Translations under genes and position numbers: made by a program | Shown: in pieces, positions 40,594-49,650 of the stretch | Position numbering within the stretch: position 1 is the stretch's first letter | Layout: every line of letters starts with the position of its first letter | Assembly: GCA_944324255.1 (NCBI GenBank) | Contig: CALUVM010000003.1 | Location: forward strand, 1 to 64,000 | Direction of reading: 5' to 3' | Source of the DNA: Candidatus Gastranaerophilales bacterium | GTDB taxonomy: Bacteria > Cyanobacteriota > Vampirovibrionia > Gastranaerophilales > Gastranaerophilaceae | DNA length: 64,000 nucleotides | Notes under the pieces: generated by a model | What the model saw: only the letters and a program-made list of their open reading frames with translations | Database searches by the model: none | What the model was told of the DNA's origin: nothing

Positions 40594-41985
40594 TTATTTA
40601 AACCGCCTCATATTTTTCATCATCTGATGCATTGAGAGCTTTCCTCCTGCTCCCGCTCCGAGTTTGCCTGTAAGCTTTGACATATTACTTTTTAAATCAG
40701 ACATACCTTTCATCATTTTGCGCATTTGTTCAAATTGATTAATAAAAATATTTATATCATGCAAAGGAATACCGCAGCCTTGTGAAATCCTTTTTTTCCT
40801 TGAAGAATTCATAAGTTCAGGGTGCTCTCTTTCTTCAGGAGTCATACTCTGGATAAACACTTCAATCCTTTTGAATTGTTTTTCCCCTTCGTGTGAAATC
40901 ATTTGCCTGTCATCTTTGGACATCTTTAGTCCCGGAATCATTCCGAGAATCTGGTCCATGGAGCCAAACATTTTCATCTGGGACTGCATTTTAAGAAAAT
41001 CATTGAAAGAGAATTCGGCTTTTGCCATTTTCTTTTCCATTTCACGGGCTGTCTTTTCGTCAAAAACTTCCTGTGCTCTTTCAACAAGAGATACAATATC
41101 TCCCATCCCTAAAATTCTGTCTGCCATTCTTTGAGGGTAAAAGTCTTCTAATGCATTTAATTTTTCCCCTGTACCTGTAAGCTTAATAGGCTTTCCTGTA
41201 CAGTAGACAATACTTAATGCTGCACCGCCTCTTGAATCACCATCGAGTTTTGTAAGTACAAGACCTGTTATTTCAAGCTGAGCATCAAAGTTTTCGGCTA
41301 CATTAACAGCTTCTTGTCCTGTCATCGAATCAATAACAAGTAATTTTTCTGCGGGATGAAATATTCTGTCAATTAAAAGGAGTTCTGCCATCATTTCTGT
41401 GTCAATTTGCAGACGCCCAGCCGTATCCAGAATTAATACATTATTTCCGTTTGCTTTAGAATAATTTATAGCATTTTGTATAATTGCTTGTACGTCCTTT
41501 GAATCTTCAGAATAAACACTAACTCCTATTTGTTCTCCGAGAGTCTTTAATTGAGTTATAGCAGCAGGTCTGTAAACATCGCATGCTACTAAAAGCGGAT
41601 TTTTACCTTCGCTTTTCAGCTTTACTGCAAGTTTAGCTGATGAGGTCGTTTTACCGCTGCCCTGAAGCCCGAGCATCATAATAAGTGCAGGATTGCCTTG
41701 CAAATTAAGCGGGGATGTTTCTTTACCCAGCAGTTCAATTAATTCATCATGAACGATTTTTACAAGCTGCTGGGAAGGATTTACCCCTCTTAGTACATCT
41801 TCTCCTTCAGCTTTGTCTTTAATATTTGAGATAAAAGACTTTACAACTCTTAAATTAACATCGGCTTCAAGAAGGGCTCTTCTGATTTCTCTAAGAGCAT
41901 CCTGCATATTTTCCTGAGTTAATTCTTTTTGTCCGGAAGTTTTTGCAATAATATCCTGTAATTTATCTGATAACGATTCAAACAT
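40594..41985 (-). CDS. ffh: Signal recognition particle protein Ffh
   Basis: 463 residues; SRP54 homologue that targets ribosomes making membrane proteins. N domain, then the G domain with GLQGSGKTT (G1), DTAGR (G3), TKLDGD (G4), and then a Met-rich M domain with the RNA-binding segment SSRKKRISQGCG. The C-terminus is rich in Met, Lys and Gly. First gene of ffh-pth-TPR. The partner ftsY and the SRP RNA gene are not in this window. Confidence 0.97.
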   Translation of the reverse strand: MFESLSDKLQDIIAKTSGQKELTQENMQDALREIRRALLEADVNLRVVKSFISNIKDKAEGEDVLRGVNPSQQLVKIVHDELIELLGKETSPLNLQGNPALIMMLGLQGSGKTTSSAKLAVKLKSEGKNPLLVACDVYRPAAITQLKTLGEQIGVSVYSEDSKDVQAIIQNAINYSKANGNNVLILDTAGRLQIDTEMMAELLLIDRIFHPAEKLLVIDSMTGQEAVNVAENFDAQLEITGLVLTKLDGDSRGGAALSIVYCTGKPIKLTGTGEKLNALEDFYPQRMADRILGMGDIVSLVERAQEVFDEKTAREMEKKMAKAEFSFNDFLKMQSQMKMFGSMDQILGMIPGLKMSKDDRQMISHEGEKQFKRIEVFIQSMTPEEREHPELMNSSRKKRISQGCGIPLHDINIFINQFEQMRKMMKGMSDLKSNMSKLTGKLGAGAGGKLSMHQMMKNMRRFK

Positions 41986-42039
41986 GTTTATCCCTTTTAA
42001 TTAGTATATTATAAAGGGTAACATAAACATATCAGGTTT

Positions 42040-43536
42040 TTAACTGAATATTGAGAAGGTTCTCTCGGTATTATCGTTTCTGACCTGTTCTATACCTTGA
42101 ATCATTTGATTAATTGCAGCTTGTTCTGTTTGTAAATCCTGCATTCTTGTATCTATACGAGTTTCTTTTGCGCTAATAATGTTTTTCTTGTACTCGTATT
42201 CAGCTAATGCTTCATTTTGTACACTGTTATCATTTACGGAGTAAACATTAGTGAAGTTAGATGCGATATCTGTAGTATAGCTGTTTTCCCATACAAATTC
42301 TCTAGAGTCCTGGTCAAGTTCCTGATTTCTTTCGACTGTTGTCAAAGTGTAGAGGTTATTTTGTAGCATCTGGTTTAAATAATCGGTATCTCTGACTTCG
42401 GAATTGTATGTCCATCCTTTTTCTGCAATTGCAGAGAAAATGGTATCATAAAAGTCTATCTGGCTTTCTTGTTCGGCACTAAGTGTACTATTTTTAGTCT
42501 GGACAGATTTCTCATAATTATCTAATGCTTCATCATAAGTCTTTTGCCATTCAGCATGTTTTGCGGCTGCATCTAAGTATTCTGTAGAGTCAACATCATA
42601 CCATTCGTATGTAGTTGTACCGGAAGAGTTCATACTGCCGTTACCTGTCTGGTTTGTATATGCACCTATAATTTCATCAAGCAGTAATTTAACATTAACG
42701 CTGTATCCGCTGCTGTTACCTTGAACGGCACTGGTAGCTGCTGATAAATCTGCGCCGGCTTCCATTGATTCTTTAATTTTGGCAAATGTATCACAAGCCT
42801 GATAAAGAGGGTTTTTCTCATCAGAAACTACCCCGTAATCCGGTCCCAATAAGTATTTGCCAAGCGTGTTTGTGATGTTTGTCAACAATGCATCAAGATT
42901 GGCAGTAGCTGTTGCACCGCTGCCTAAGCTAATTGTCCCGCCGTTTTTGTATGCATCTGCCCAGGTTGAACCTTTAGAGAATCCTGAACCAATACCAGTT
43001 GAACTTCCCATTTTGCTGATAAGTTTTTCAAATGAGGTATTCTTAGTAGGAATATCCGGTTCGTTGTCTTCGATTTCCCAGAGGGTTGCCAGACTCTCAG
43101 CAGTTGCGTCATCCATACTCCCAACATTGTCAATTGATTCTGCAGGAATACCTGTTAAAGAAGAAAGTACCTGGGTTCTAACACTTTCCCAATCTCCGCC
43201 GGCTTTACCGTCTGCCGAAATCATTTCTGCATATTTTTTGTATGCACTGTCTACAACAATTTTTCCTGATGTATCAGTTAATAAATACGGGGTTTGCTGG
43301 TTCATATTGCTCGGTGTCATTAAGTTTTGATAACTTAAATCAACATAGGTAACACCGGCATTGTTTGACCATTTTAAGGTCTTAGTATTCAAAGCATCCT
43401 GATAGTCTTTTGATACTTTTGACATTTCACGGGTAAGACTCATTTTTTGCATGGATAAACGGTTAAGCTCACCGCCGATTGTATTTTTTCGGAAGGTGAG
43501 GTATCCTAATCTAGCTTGTGATGCTGCCATTCCCAT
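42040..43536 (-). CDS. MGMAASQAR-type coiled-coil protein, putative flagellar/type III-exported
   Basis: 498 residues, no signal peptide. The N-terminus MGMAASQARLGYLTFRKN leads into a helix (GELNRLSMQKMSLTREMSKVSKDYQDAL), and the last ~60 residues form a helix (ETRIDTRMQDLQTEQAAINQMIQGIEQV) ending in SIFS. The middle (residues ~75-430) is Ser/Thr/Asn/Gly-rich and lacks Cys except one. Paired terminal helices around a variable core are typical of proteins exported by flagellar or type III machinery (flagellin, FlgK, FlgL, FliD). I have the impression that this N-terminal motif recurs in gut Vampirovibrionia proteins, but cannot check it. Function is inference. Monocistronic. Confidence 0.75.
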   Translation of the reverse strand: MGMAASQARLGYLTFRKNTIGGELNRLSMQKMSLTREMSKVSKDYQDALNTKTLKWSNNAGVTYVDLSYQNLMTPSNMNQQTPYLLTDTSGKIVVDSAYKKYAEMISADGKAGGDWESVRTQVLSSLTGIPAESIDNVGSMDDATAESLATLWEIEDNEPDIPTKNTSFEKLISKMGSSTGIGSGFSKGSTWADAYKNGGTISLGSGATATANLDALLTNITNTLGKYLLGPDYGVVSDEKNPLYQACDTFAKIKESMEAGADLSAATSAVQGNSSGYSVNVKLLLDEIIGAYTNQTGNGSMNSSGTTTYEWYDVDSTEYLDAAAKHAEWQKTYDEALDNYEKSVQTKNSTLSAEQESQIDFYDTIFSAIAEKGWTYNSEVRDTDYLNQMLQNNLYTLTTVERNQELDQDSREFVWENSYTTDIASNFTNVYSVNDNSVQNEALAEYEYKKNIISAKETRIDTRMQDLQTEQAAINQMIQGIEQVRNDNTERTFSIFS

Positions 43537-43697
43537 AAATAACCGCTTTCCTTTATAGTTTTCCCTTGTTACTATGTATTACGGCTTTTTGAGGGAAAAT
43601 CTTTAATATTTTCAGAAAATTGTTACAAAACTTAATAACCCGATAAGGGAATTTAAAATTAAGTCATTGAGCGTATTCTTAAGAAAAAGGAGTTTTT

Positions 43698-44360
43698 ATG
43701 AAAAATGTAAAATTATTAGTAATTGTAACAAATTTTTCCGGAAATAACGAAATTAAAGAAACCGGTGTTTGGCTTGAAGAATTTGCCGTGCCATATCTTG
43801 TATTTAAAGATACGGGATATGATTTGACTGTGGCATCTCCGCTCGGCGGACTTTCACCTGTTGATGAAGGAAGTATGTCCTGCTCAAATCCGATGGAGTG
43901 GGATTCGTGTATTAAAATATTGCGGGAAACATCAAGATTAAGCGAAATAGATTATAAGACTTATGATGCAGTATTTTTCCCGGGCGGGCACGGCCCAATG
44001 TTTGATTTAACCCAAGACTTACTTGTTAAAGAAATTGTTGAATATTTTTATGAAAAAAATAAAATCATAAGTGCCGTATGCCATGGTCCGGCAGGATTGG
44101 TATCAGCCAGAAATAAAGAAGGTGAGTCTATTTTAAAAGGTAAAAAAGTTACGTGTTTTACAAATAAAGAAGAACATATTGTAAAACGTGACGAAGCTGT
44201 ACCGTTTCTTTTGGAAACAAAAATCAGAGAACTCGGTGCAAACTTTGAAGAGGCGGCTCCGTGGTCGGAACATGTTTGTGCTGACGGCAATATTATCACG
44301 GGTCAAAATCCACAATCTGCGCTTTTACTCGCAGAAAAAGTAGTATCTGCACTTGAATAG
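43698..44360 (+). CDS. DJ-1/PfpI-family protein, Hsp31-like
   Basis: 220 residues. The nucleophile elbow SAVCHGPAGL (Cys followed by His), a GVWLEEFAVPY acidic residue in the N-terminal part and FFPGGHGPMFDL are the marks of the Hsp31/glyoxalase-III-like branch of the type 1 glutamine amidotransferase fold. Relatives detoxify methylglyoxal or repair glycated molecules. Length fits. A strong AAGGAG sits before the ATG. Monocistronic, and transcribed away from the putative axial-protein gene. Confidence 0.9.
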   Translation: MKNVKLLVIVTNFSGNNEIKETGVWLEEFAVPYLVFKDTGYDLTVASPLGGLSPVDEGSMSCSNPMEWDSCIKILRETSRLSEIDYKTYDAVFFPGGHGPMFDLTQDLLVKEIVEYFYEKNKIISAVCHGPAGLVSARNKEGESILKGKKVTCFTNKEEHIVKRDEAVPFLLETKIRELGANFEEAAPWSEHVCADGNIITGQNPQSALLLAEKVVSALE

Positions 44361-44495
44361 TCAGAAACGCTTTTTATTTGATTTTGAATTAAAATAAACT
44401 ATTCGGATGATTTACTTCTAAAATTGTTAAAGATTATTTTTTCCCTGCCGAAATGCTTAATATAGTTTTAAAAAATAATTTGGTTCGGAGAATAT

Positions 44496-46145
44496 ATGAC
44501 AGGACAGACAATTACCCCAATAGTTATGCCGGTGTGCAGTGTGGAAGGAATTTTAGAAGAAGCTCGTGCGGCGCATGAGAAATATTTAATAAAGCAGCAG
44601 GACTCAGATTTAGAAAAAGCTATTGAAGGGTATGTTGATGCTATCAAGATTAATCCTGCACTGTCGGAGTCATACTATAGACTTGCAAGCTTATTGCTTA
44701 TAAAAGGGCAGATAACTGTAGAAGGTGCGCTTGAACAATGCAAAACGGCGTTGACTCTTGAGCCTGAAAATCCGAATGCACATATTTATACCGGTTATTT
44801 CCAGTGTTTGAACGGAAATTTTGATGAAGCAGAAAAAGAATTTTCTTATGCAATTTCCCGTTCCGGAAAGAATTCTGCAAGACCACGCCTATTCTTGTCA
44901 AAAGTTCTTTTTAACAGAATTAAGAATCATAATCATTCGGTTAAAAACATGGTCAGATTCCTTTATTATTTCTTGTCGGGAAGTATGATGATTATGTGGG
45001 ACTGCCCTTCAATAAAGATGTTTTACAAGTTTCTGGCTAACGATTTTTCTATTTTTTCATACAAGACTTTAGGTGAAACTTTTGAAAAAATGAAACTTTT
45101 CCCGTCAGCACTTGAAGCTTATTCCAAAGGTTTGGAAAAAACTTCTCAAGGCAATTTGTTCTATCAGAAGATGGGTGATTTATCTTTAGAATGCAACGAC
45201 ATTGAAGCAAGTTTAGAATTCTATAAAAAAGCTCATGAAGTTGATCCTTCCGACAGAGAAATTTTAATAAAGCTTGCCACAATTAACCAGACATATTTCC
45301 CTGAAAATATTGATGAAACAATTGATTATTACAATAATCTTTTGGAATTTGGAATTGATTTAGACAAAATTTACTATGAACTAGGACATTTATATATAGC
45401 AAAAGCTGACAAAATTCATGCAGTAACTGCATTTAAGCTTGCTGAAGAATTAAACCCTGAAAATCCATACTATAACAATTCACTTGCTTTTGCCTATGTT
45501 AAAGCCGAACTCTATGACGATGCTATTGAATATTATCAAAAAGCAATTAAGTTGAATCCGGATGCGGAATGGACGTCAATTGTTTGTCATGCTCTCGGCG
45601 CAATTTATGCAGAGGTAAAAGAAAACTTTGATGCAGCAGAAGCCACATTCAATGCGGGCATGGTTCTTGATCCTAATAATATTGATATTCAGCTTTCATT
45701 AGGTGATTTATATATGGCTGAAAACGATTTGGATAAAGCTATTAAAACCTATTGTGATGCAATAACAACAGACCCTTTAAACTATTTATCTTATGCTAAA
45801 GCCGGACTTGCTCTCTGGGAAAAAGATTATCTAGAAGAGTCAGTTGTTGCTTTCCACAAATCAATAGAGCTTAATCCTGATTTTGAAATTGCGCAAAACA
45901 ATCTTGGCGTTGTATATCTGGATGGATTCGGTGATCCGAAAGAATCTTTAGATTACTTTAAAACCGCAATTAATATAAATCCTAATTATACTCTTGCATA
46001 TTTTAACCTTGCAAGAGCATATCAGGCAATGGGGGATAAACCTCTGGCTGCGGAGTATTATCAAATGACTCTTGATTTAAATAAAATTACGGAAGAATTA
46101 TCTGCCAAGGATATTAGAAAAAGACTTTATGATTTATTTGAGTAA
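44496..46145 (+). CDS. TPR-repeat protein (549 aa)
   Basis: An array of about twelve TPR units with the usual Leu/Ala/Pro pattern (ALTLEPENPNAHIYTGY, AFKLAEELNPENPYY, AYFNLARAYQAMGDK). Around residues 150-190 one region departs from TPR (RFLYYFLSGSMMIMWDCPS) and is hydrophobic, perhaps a membrane-associated or buried helix. There is no signal peptide. Its 3' end overlaps by 12 bases the convergent tlyA gene. Partner and function unknown. Distinct from the 429-residue TPR protein at 38732. Confidence 0.88.
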   Translation: MTGQTITPIVMPVCSVEGILEEARAAHEKYLIKQQDSDLEKAIEGYVDAIKINPALSESYYRLASLLLIKGQITVEGALEQCKTALTLEPENPNAHIYTGYFQCLNGNFDEAEKEFSYAISRSGKNSARPRLFLSKVLFNRIKNHNHSVKNMVRFLYYFLSGSMMIMWDCPSIKMFYKFLANDFSIFSYKTLGETFEKMKLFPSALEAYSKGLEKTSQGNLFYQKMGDLSLECNDIEASLEFYKKAHEVDPSDREILIKLATINQTYFPENIDETIDYYNNLLEFGIDLDKIYYELGHLYIAKADKIHAVTAFKLAEELNPENPYYNNSLAFAYVKAELYDDAIEYYQKAIKLNPDAEWTSIVCHALGAIYAEVKENFDAAEATFNAGMVLDPNNIDIQLSLGDLYMAENDLDKAIKTYCDAITTDPLNYLSYAKAGLALWEKDYLEESVVAFHKSIELNPDFEIAQNNLGVVYLDGFGDPKESLDYFKTAININPNYTLAYFNLARAYQAMGDKPLAAEYYQMTLDLNKITEELSAKDIRKRLYDLFE

Positions 46146-46949
46146 AGTTTGATGTGCCATTTCTACAACTTCTTCTGCCGGCGGAATATTTTCCTCTGAA
46201 TTTTGAGTTGCAAACCAAACCAGATATTCGATATTTCCGGCGGGACCTTTTATAGAAGAAAAAGTCAAACCTTTAATGGTATAGTCTAAATCTTTAATGC
46301 AGGTAATAACTTCGTTTATCACTCTTTCATGAACCTTTTTATCTCTCACAACCCCGCCTTTTTCAACAAACTCTTTCCCTGCTTCAAATTGAGGTTTTAT
46401 AAGACATATCATTTCATGAAAATCAGAATTTAAGAGCGTTTTAAGGTTAGGTAAAACTTTTGTCAACGAAATAAAGGATAAATCTGAAACAAGTAAATCT
46501 GCAATCTCCTCGCCTTCTGCATAAATATCTTCAAAAGAACAGGTTCTAAGATTAGTTTTTTCTATAGTTTTAACCTTATCAGAACTTCTTATTTTCCAAT
46601 CAAGCTGTCCGTATCCGACATCTGCAGCATAAACAAATTTTGCACCGTGTTGAAGCAGGCAATCTGTAAAACCGCCTGTAGAAGCACCTGCATCAAGGCA
46701 AATCCTGTTTTTGACATCTACATTAAACGTATCAAGAGCTTTTTGGAGTTTAAAACCGCCTCTGGATACGAAAGGCATGGCTTTTATTCGGAAATCGTAT
46801 TCTTTATCAGGGTCAATTTGAAATCCTGCTTTTGTTATGACTTCCGTTCCAATCATAACATCACCGGCAAGAATGGCAGCGGAAGCCCTGCTTTTGTTCT
46901 CAAAATACCCCAAATCAACAAGAAATTTATCTAAGCGCTCTTTTTTCAT
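46134..46949 (-). CDS. tlyA: TlyA-family rRNA 2'-O-methyltransferase
   Basis: 271 residues. N-terminal S4 RNA-binding domain (ERLDKFLVDLGYFENKSRASAAILAG), then an FtsJ-like Rossmann methyltransferase with LDAGASTGGFTDCLL (SAM site). The K-D-K residues are visible (SRGGFKL, VSDLSF, LIKPQFE), and GPAGNIEYLV lies near the end. Relatives methylate 16S C1409 and 23S C1920. Last gene of the pfkB / PD-(D/E)XK / tatD / tlyA operon; overlaps tatD by ATGA. Confidence 0.94.
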   Translation of the reverse strand: MKKERLDKFLVDLGYFENKSRASAAILAGDVMIGTEVITKAGFQIDPDKEYDFRIKAMPFVSRGGFKLQKALDTFNVDVKNRICLDAGASTGGFTDCLLQHGAKFVYAADVGYGQLDWKIRSSDKVKTIEKTNLRTCSFEDIYAEGEEIADLLVSDLSFISLTKVLPNLKTLLNSDFHEMICLIKPQFEAGKEFVEKGGVVRDKKVHERVINEVITCIKDLDYTIKGLTFSSIKGPAGNIEYLVWFATQNSEENIPPAEEVVEMAHQTLLK

Positions 46950-47710
46950 ATATTAAAGAACTCCTCGGCATTACGGGTTGTGATATCAATTAATTCTTCA
47001 ACCGGCATTTCTCTTATGGATGCAATTTCATCAGCTACATATTTTACATAAGCAGGTTTATTTGTCTTTCCCCGGAACGGAACCGGTGTAAGATAAGGCG
47101 CATCCGTTTCAAGCACAAGTTTATTAAGCGGAACTTCTTTTGCGACATCCTTCATTTTAACAGCGTTTTTAAATGTTACAACTCCGCCAAGAGCTATGAA
47201 CCAGCCTTCCTTAACGCATTCTTTCATGAATTCTACACTTCCTGAAAAACAGTGAAATAATACTTTGCTGTTAGTATTCTCGGATTTAAGTATATCAAAA
47301 GTATCTTTATGAGCTTCTCTGTCATGCACAACTATCGGAAGGTTTAATCTATTGGCAAAATGAATCTGCTTTTTAAAAACATCCTGCTGGACATCGTTAA
47401 AACTCTTATCCCAATAGTAATCCAATCCAATTTCTCCCACTGCAACAATTTTTTTATCTTTTGCTAATTCTTCCATTTTAGATTCAATTTCTGTAGTATA
47501 TGTTCTAGCTTCTGATGGGAAAATTCCTGTCATAGCAAAGATATTAGCGCTTTTATGTGCAATTTCCAGAACTCTGGAAATTGTTTTTTCTTCGACAGAA
47601 GGTATAATAACTTTTTTTACTCCATACTCTGCCATCTCTTTTAGAATAGTATCTAAAGGTTCTTCAAGCATATCTATATGAGCGTGGGTATCTATTAAAT
47701 AATTTTTCAT
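46946..47710 (-). CDS. tatD: TatD-family metal-dependent hydrolase
   Basis: 254 residues; a TIM-barrel 3'-to-5' exonuclease/deoxyribonuclease. Metal ligands: DTHAHID (HxH), VGEIGLD (Glu), VVHDRE and LFHCFSG (His) and LETDAPYL (Asp). Full length. Upstream is the PD-(D/E)XK nuclease gene (12-base gap), so two nucleases are adjacent; this could suit DNA turnover or repair, but the link is inference. Confidence 0.95.
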   Translation of the reverse strand: MKNYLIDTHAHIDMLEEPLDTILKEMAEYGVKKVIIPSVEEKTISRVLEIAHKSANIFAMTGIFPSEARTYTTEIESKMEELAKDKKIVAVGEIGLDYYWDKSFNDVQQDVFKKQIHFANRLNLPIVVHDREAHKDTFDILKSENTNSKVLFHCFSGSVEFMKECVKEGWFIALGGVVTFKNAVKMKDVAKEVPLNKLVLETDAPYLTPVPFRGKTNKPAYVKYVADEIASIREMPVEELIDITTRNAEEFFNI

Positions 47711-47722
47711 ACCAAAATTATA

Positions 47723-48346
47723 TCAGTAACATATTATTTTGTATTCGCAGGGACATGTATCTTTTTTCTTTTGATATTCTCCTCCCTCAATTCTAGCGGC
47801 TGTTTCAAGGAGTTTGTTTTCGTATTCTTGTTTTAATTCAGATGTAAGTTCTATTGATAATTCTTTTTTATTCCTTAAATCGAGATAGACAAAGGTTATA
47901 TTATCGGTATTAAAGAATTTACTTACTCCGAGCAGATAAATTATTGTTTGATAGTCATACTTAGCATTTTTAGGGACTGCGCCGGTTTTGTAGTCTAAAA
48001 TATAATATTTATCCCCGTCTTTTACAAGAGCATCAATCCTGCCGCCGAAGAAATGGGTTCCGACTCTTGAAGAAAGGTTATATTCCGTTTCTACAGTATC
48101 AAATCCGAAATATTTAACTCCTTTCAAATACTCCCAGACCTCTTTCTCGTTCGGGGTAAGGGATAATTCCATTTTATCAATATTTTCTTTTCTTAAATAA
48201 TAAGAAGCCAGTGCATGAATATTTTTACCAAATTCAAACTTTTCGTCATCTACAGGCATAGAAATATTTTTTACATACTTAAAATAGAACTTTTTAGGAC
48301 AAAGTTCAAATGTTTTAAGCATATTTGGCGAAAATGATTCAAACAT
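47723..48346 (-). CDS. Stand-alone PD-(D/E)XK nuclease with probable Fe-S cluster
   Basis: 207 residues, a single RecB/Cas4-type nuclease domain. The catalytic motif is GGRIDALVKDGDKYYILDYKTG, written here as RIDAL (Asp) and LDYKTG (D-x-K). N-terminal SFSPNMLKTFELCPKKFYFKY and the C-terminal CPCEYKIIC supply four cysteines in the AddB/Cas4-like 4Fe-4S arrangement (one N-terminal plus a C-terminal group). There is no helicase part and no cas genes nearby. It probably helps process DNA ends; exact role unknown. Gaps of a few bases to both neighbours put it in the tatD operon. Confidence 0.9.
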   Translation of the reverse strand: MFESFSPNMLKTFELCPKKFYFKYVKNISMPVDDEKFEFGKNIHALASYYLRKENIDKMELSLTPNEKEVWEYLKGVKYFGFDTVETEYNLSSRVGTHFFGGRIDALVKDGDKYYILDYKTGAVPKNAKYDYQTIIYLLGVSKFFNTDNITFVYLDLRNKKELSIELTSELKQEYENKLLETAARIEGGEYQKKKDTCPCEYKIICY

Positions 48347-48349
48347 AAT

Positions 48350-49393
48350 TTAACCCAAAAGATACGTATATTCCGGACGCTCTTTTAATTTTTGTTCTAT
48401 TTCATCAAATGTTAACAACCCTTCAGTTGCTCCGAATTTTGATACAACGGAAGATGAGTTAACGGAAGCATACATGAGGGATTTTCCTATATCAAGCCTT
48501 GTTCTTCCAAGTGCAGCGCAGAATGTTGAAGCAAAAGAGTCACCGGCTCCAAGTGTTGATATAACTTCTGACGGATAAGGCTCGCAGAAGTAAAATTTCT
48601 TGCTGTCATATGCATAAGCACCACGCCCGCCGTCGGTTATAACAATAATTTGATAATCTTTTACTTTTAGCGTTTTTAGCATTTCTTTAACATCCGGATG
48701 AATAAGTTCCTGAGAAAATTTTTCAGTTTTAGTATCAGGTCTTACCTTTATTCCGGTAGCCATAGAAGCTTCTTCTTTATTCATAACAACAATATGCACG
48801 GAAGATAAAATCTTTTTAATATGTTCCATCCCTTTTTTAAGACTGGTAGTTCCGGCGTTAAAACAAATTCTTGTATTATTTTTGTGTGCATAATCTACAA
48901 TAGGTTCAAGAACCTTATTTGAATCGCCGTTAAGCGGTGCAATATAAAGGAAATCAGCGTCCTTAATAGCATCAAAATTAATTTCATTTTCCAGTATCTT
49001 AGCGTTTGCACCTCTATGAGCAAGTACTGTTCTGTCCCCTTGAAAACTTACAAGTATTATAGAAAAACCGGTCGAAATATCATTTCTTTTTATAATATTA
49101 TCAAGCTTAATATTCTGGGTTTTCATAAATTCCAGAATGCCTTCAGAATAGATATCTTCCCCTATTTTAAATATAGCTGAGGTATCAAATCCGAGATGCG
49201 CAAAATTACAGGCAGTATTAATTCCGCCGCCGCCGACTTTGGAGGAAAATGTTGTAATATCTATTTTTGCTCCATAAGGATAACTCATAAAATCGGAACT
49301 ATGGTCCTTGGTGCAAACAGAAACGATATTAGCATCATCGCATTCTACAAATACATCCATTGTAGCACTGCCTATTGTTATAACCTTTGTCAT
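48350..49393 (-). CDS. PfkB-family carbohydrate kinase
   Basis: 347 residues from ATG 49393, chosen because GGAGG precedes it; 26 further in-frame codons upstream look non-coding. Ribokinase-fold signatures: SKVGGGGINTACNFAHLG at the N-terminal motif and STLGAGDSFASTFCAAL (catalytic Asp, anion hole) at the C-terminal one. Possible substrates include ribose, adenosine, fructose phosphate or a nucleoside; not decidable. First gene of the operon. Confidence 0.93.
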   Translation of the reverse strand: MTKVITIGSATMDVFVECDDANIVSVCTKDHSSDFMSYPYGAKIDITTFSSKVGGGGINTACNFAHLGFDTSAIFKIGEDIYSEGILEFMKTQNIKLDNIIKRNDISTGFSIILVSFQGDRTVLAHRGANAKILENEINFDAIKDADFLYIAPLNGDSNKVLEPIVDYAHKNNTRICFNAGTTSLKKGMEHIKKILSSVHIVVMNKEEASMATGIKVRPDTKTEKFSQELIHPDVKEMLKTLKVKDYQIIVITDGGRGAYAYDSKKFYFCEPYPSEVISTLGAGDSFASTFCAALGRTRLDIGKSLMYASVNSSSVVSKFGATEGLLTFDEIEQKLKERPEYTYLLG

Positions 49394-49650
49394 ATTAATA
49401 CCTCCGTTATTTATATTATTAGCATAAATAAGGTTTGAATGTAAATAAATGTAAAAATATGATTTTGGCATGGTGTAATTTTTATAGAGTTAATCTATAA
49501 TGTTTGTATACAAGGGTATGTGAGAAATATATAAAATTGATAATTAAAGAAGAGAGCTTCTTTTACTATTAATTAGTATATTTTAGCTACGTTAGATTAG
49601 GGAATTAATTTATTAAGGAACAAAGAGCACTTGTTCGGAAAGGTTGAGAG
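49394..49650. other. Divergent intergenic region upstream of flagellin
   Basis: 257 bases between the divergent pfkB-family gene and flagellin. A TATAAT (49496-49501) is present, but no good -35 box or sigma-28 consensus is visible. If it is the start region, flagellin mRNA has a leader of about 140 bases. Confidence 0.4.

Noticed and set aside
47723-48346. PD-(D/E)XK protein as Cas4
   Set aside because: No cas genes and no repeat array in the window. Housekeeping operon context.
49441-49650. Sigma-28 promoter for flagellin
   Set aside because: No TAAA-N15-GCCGATAA-like match. Only an isolated TATAAT is visible.
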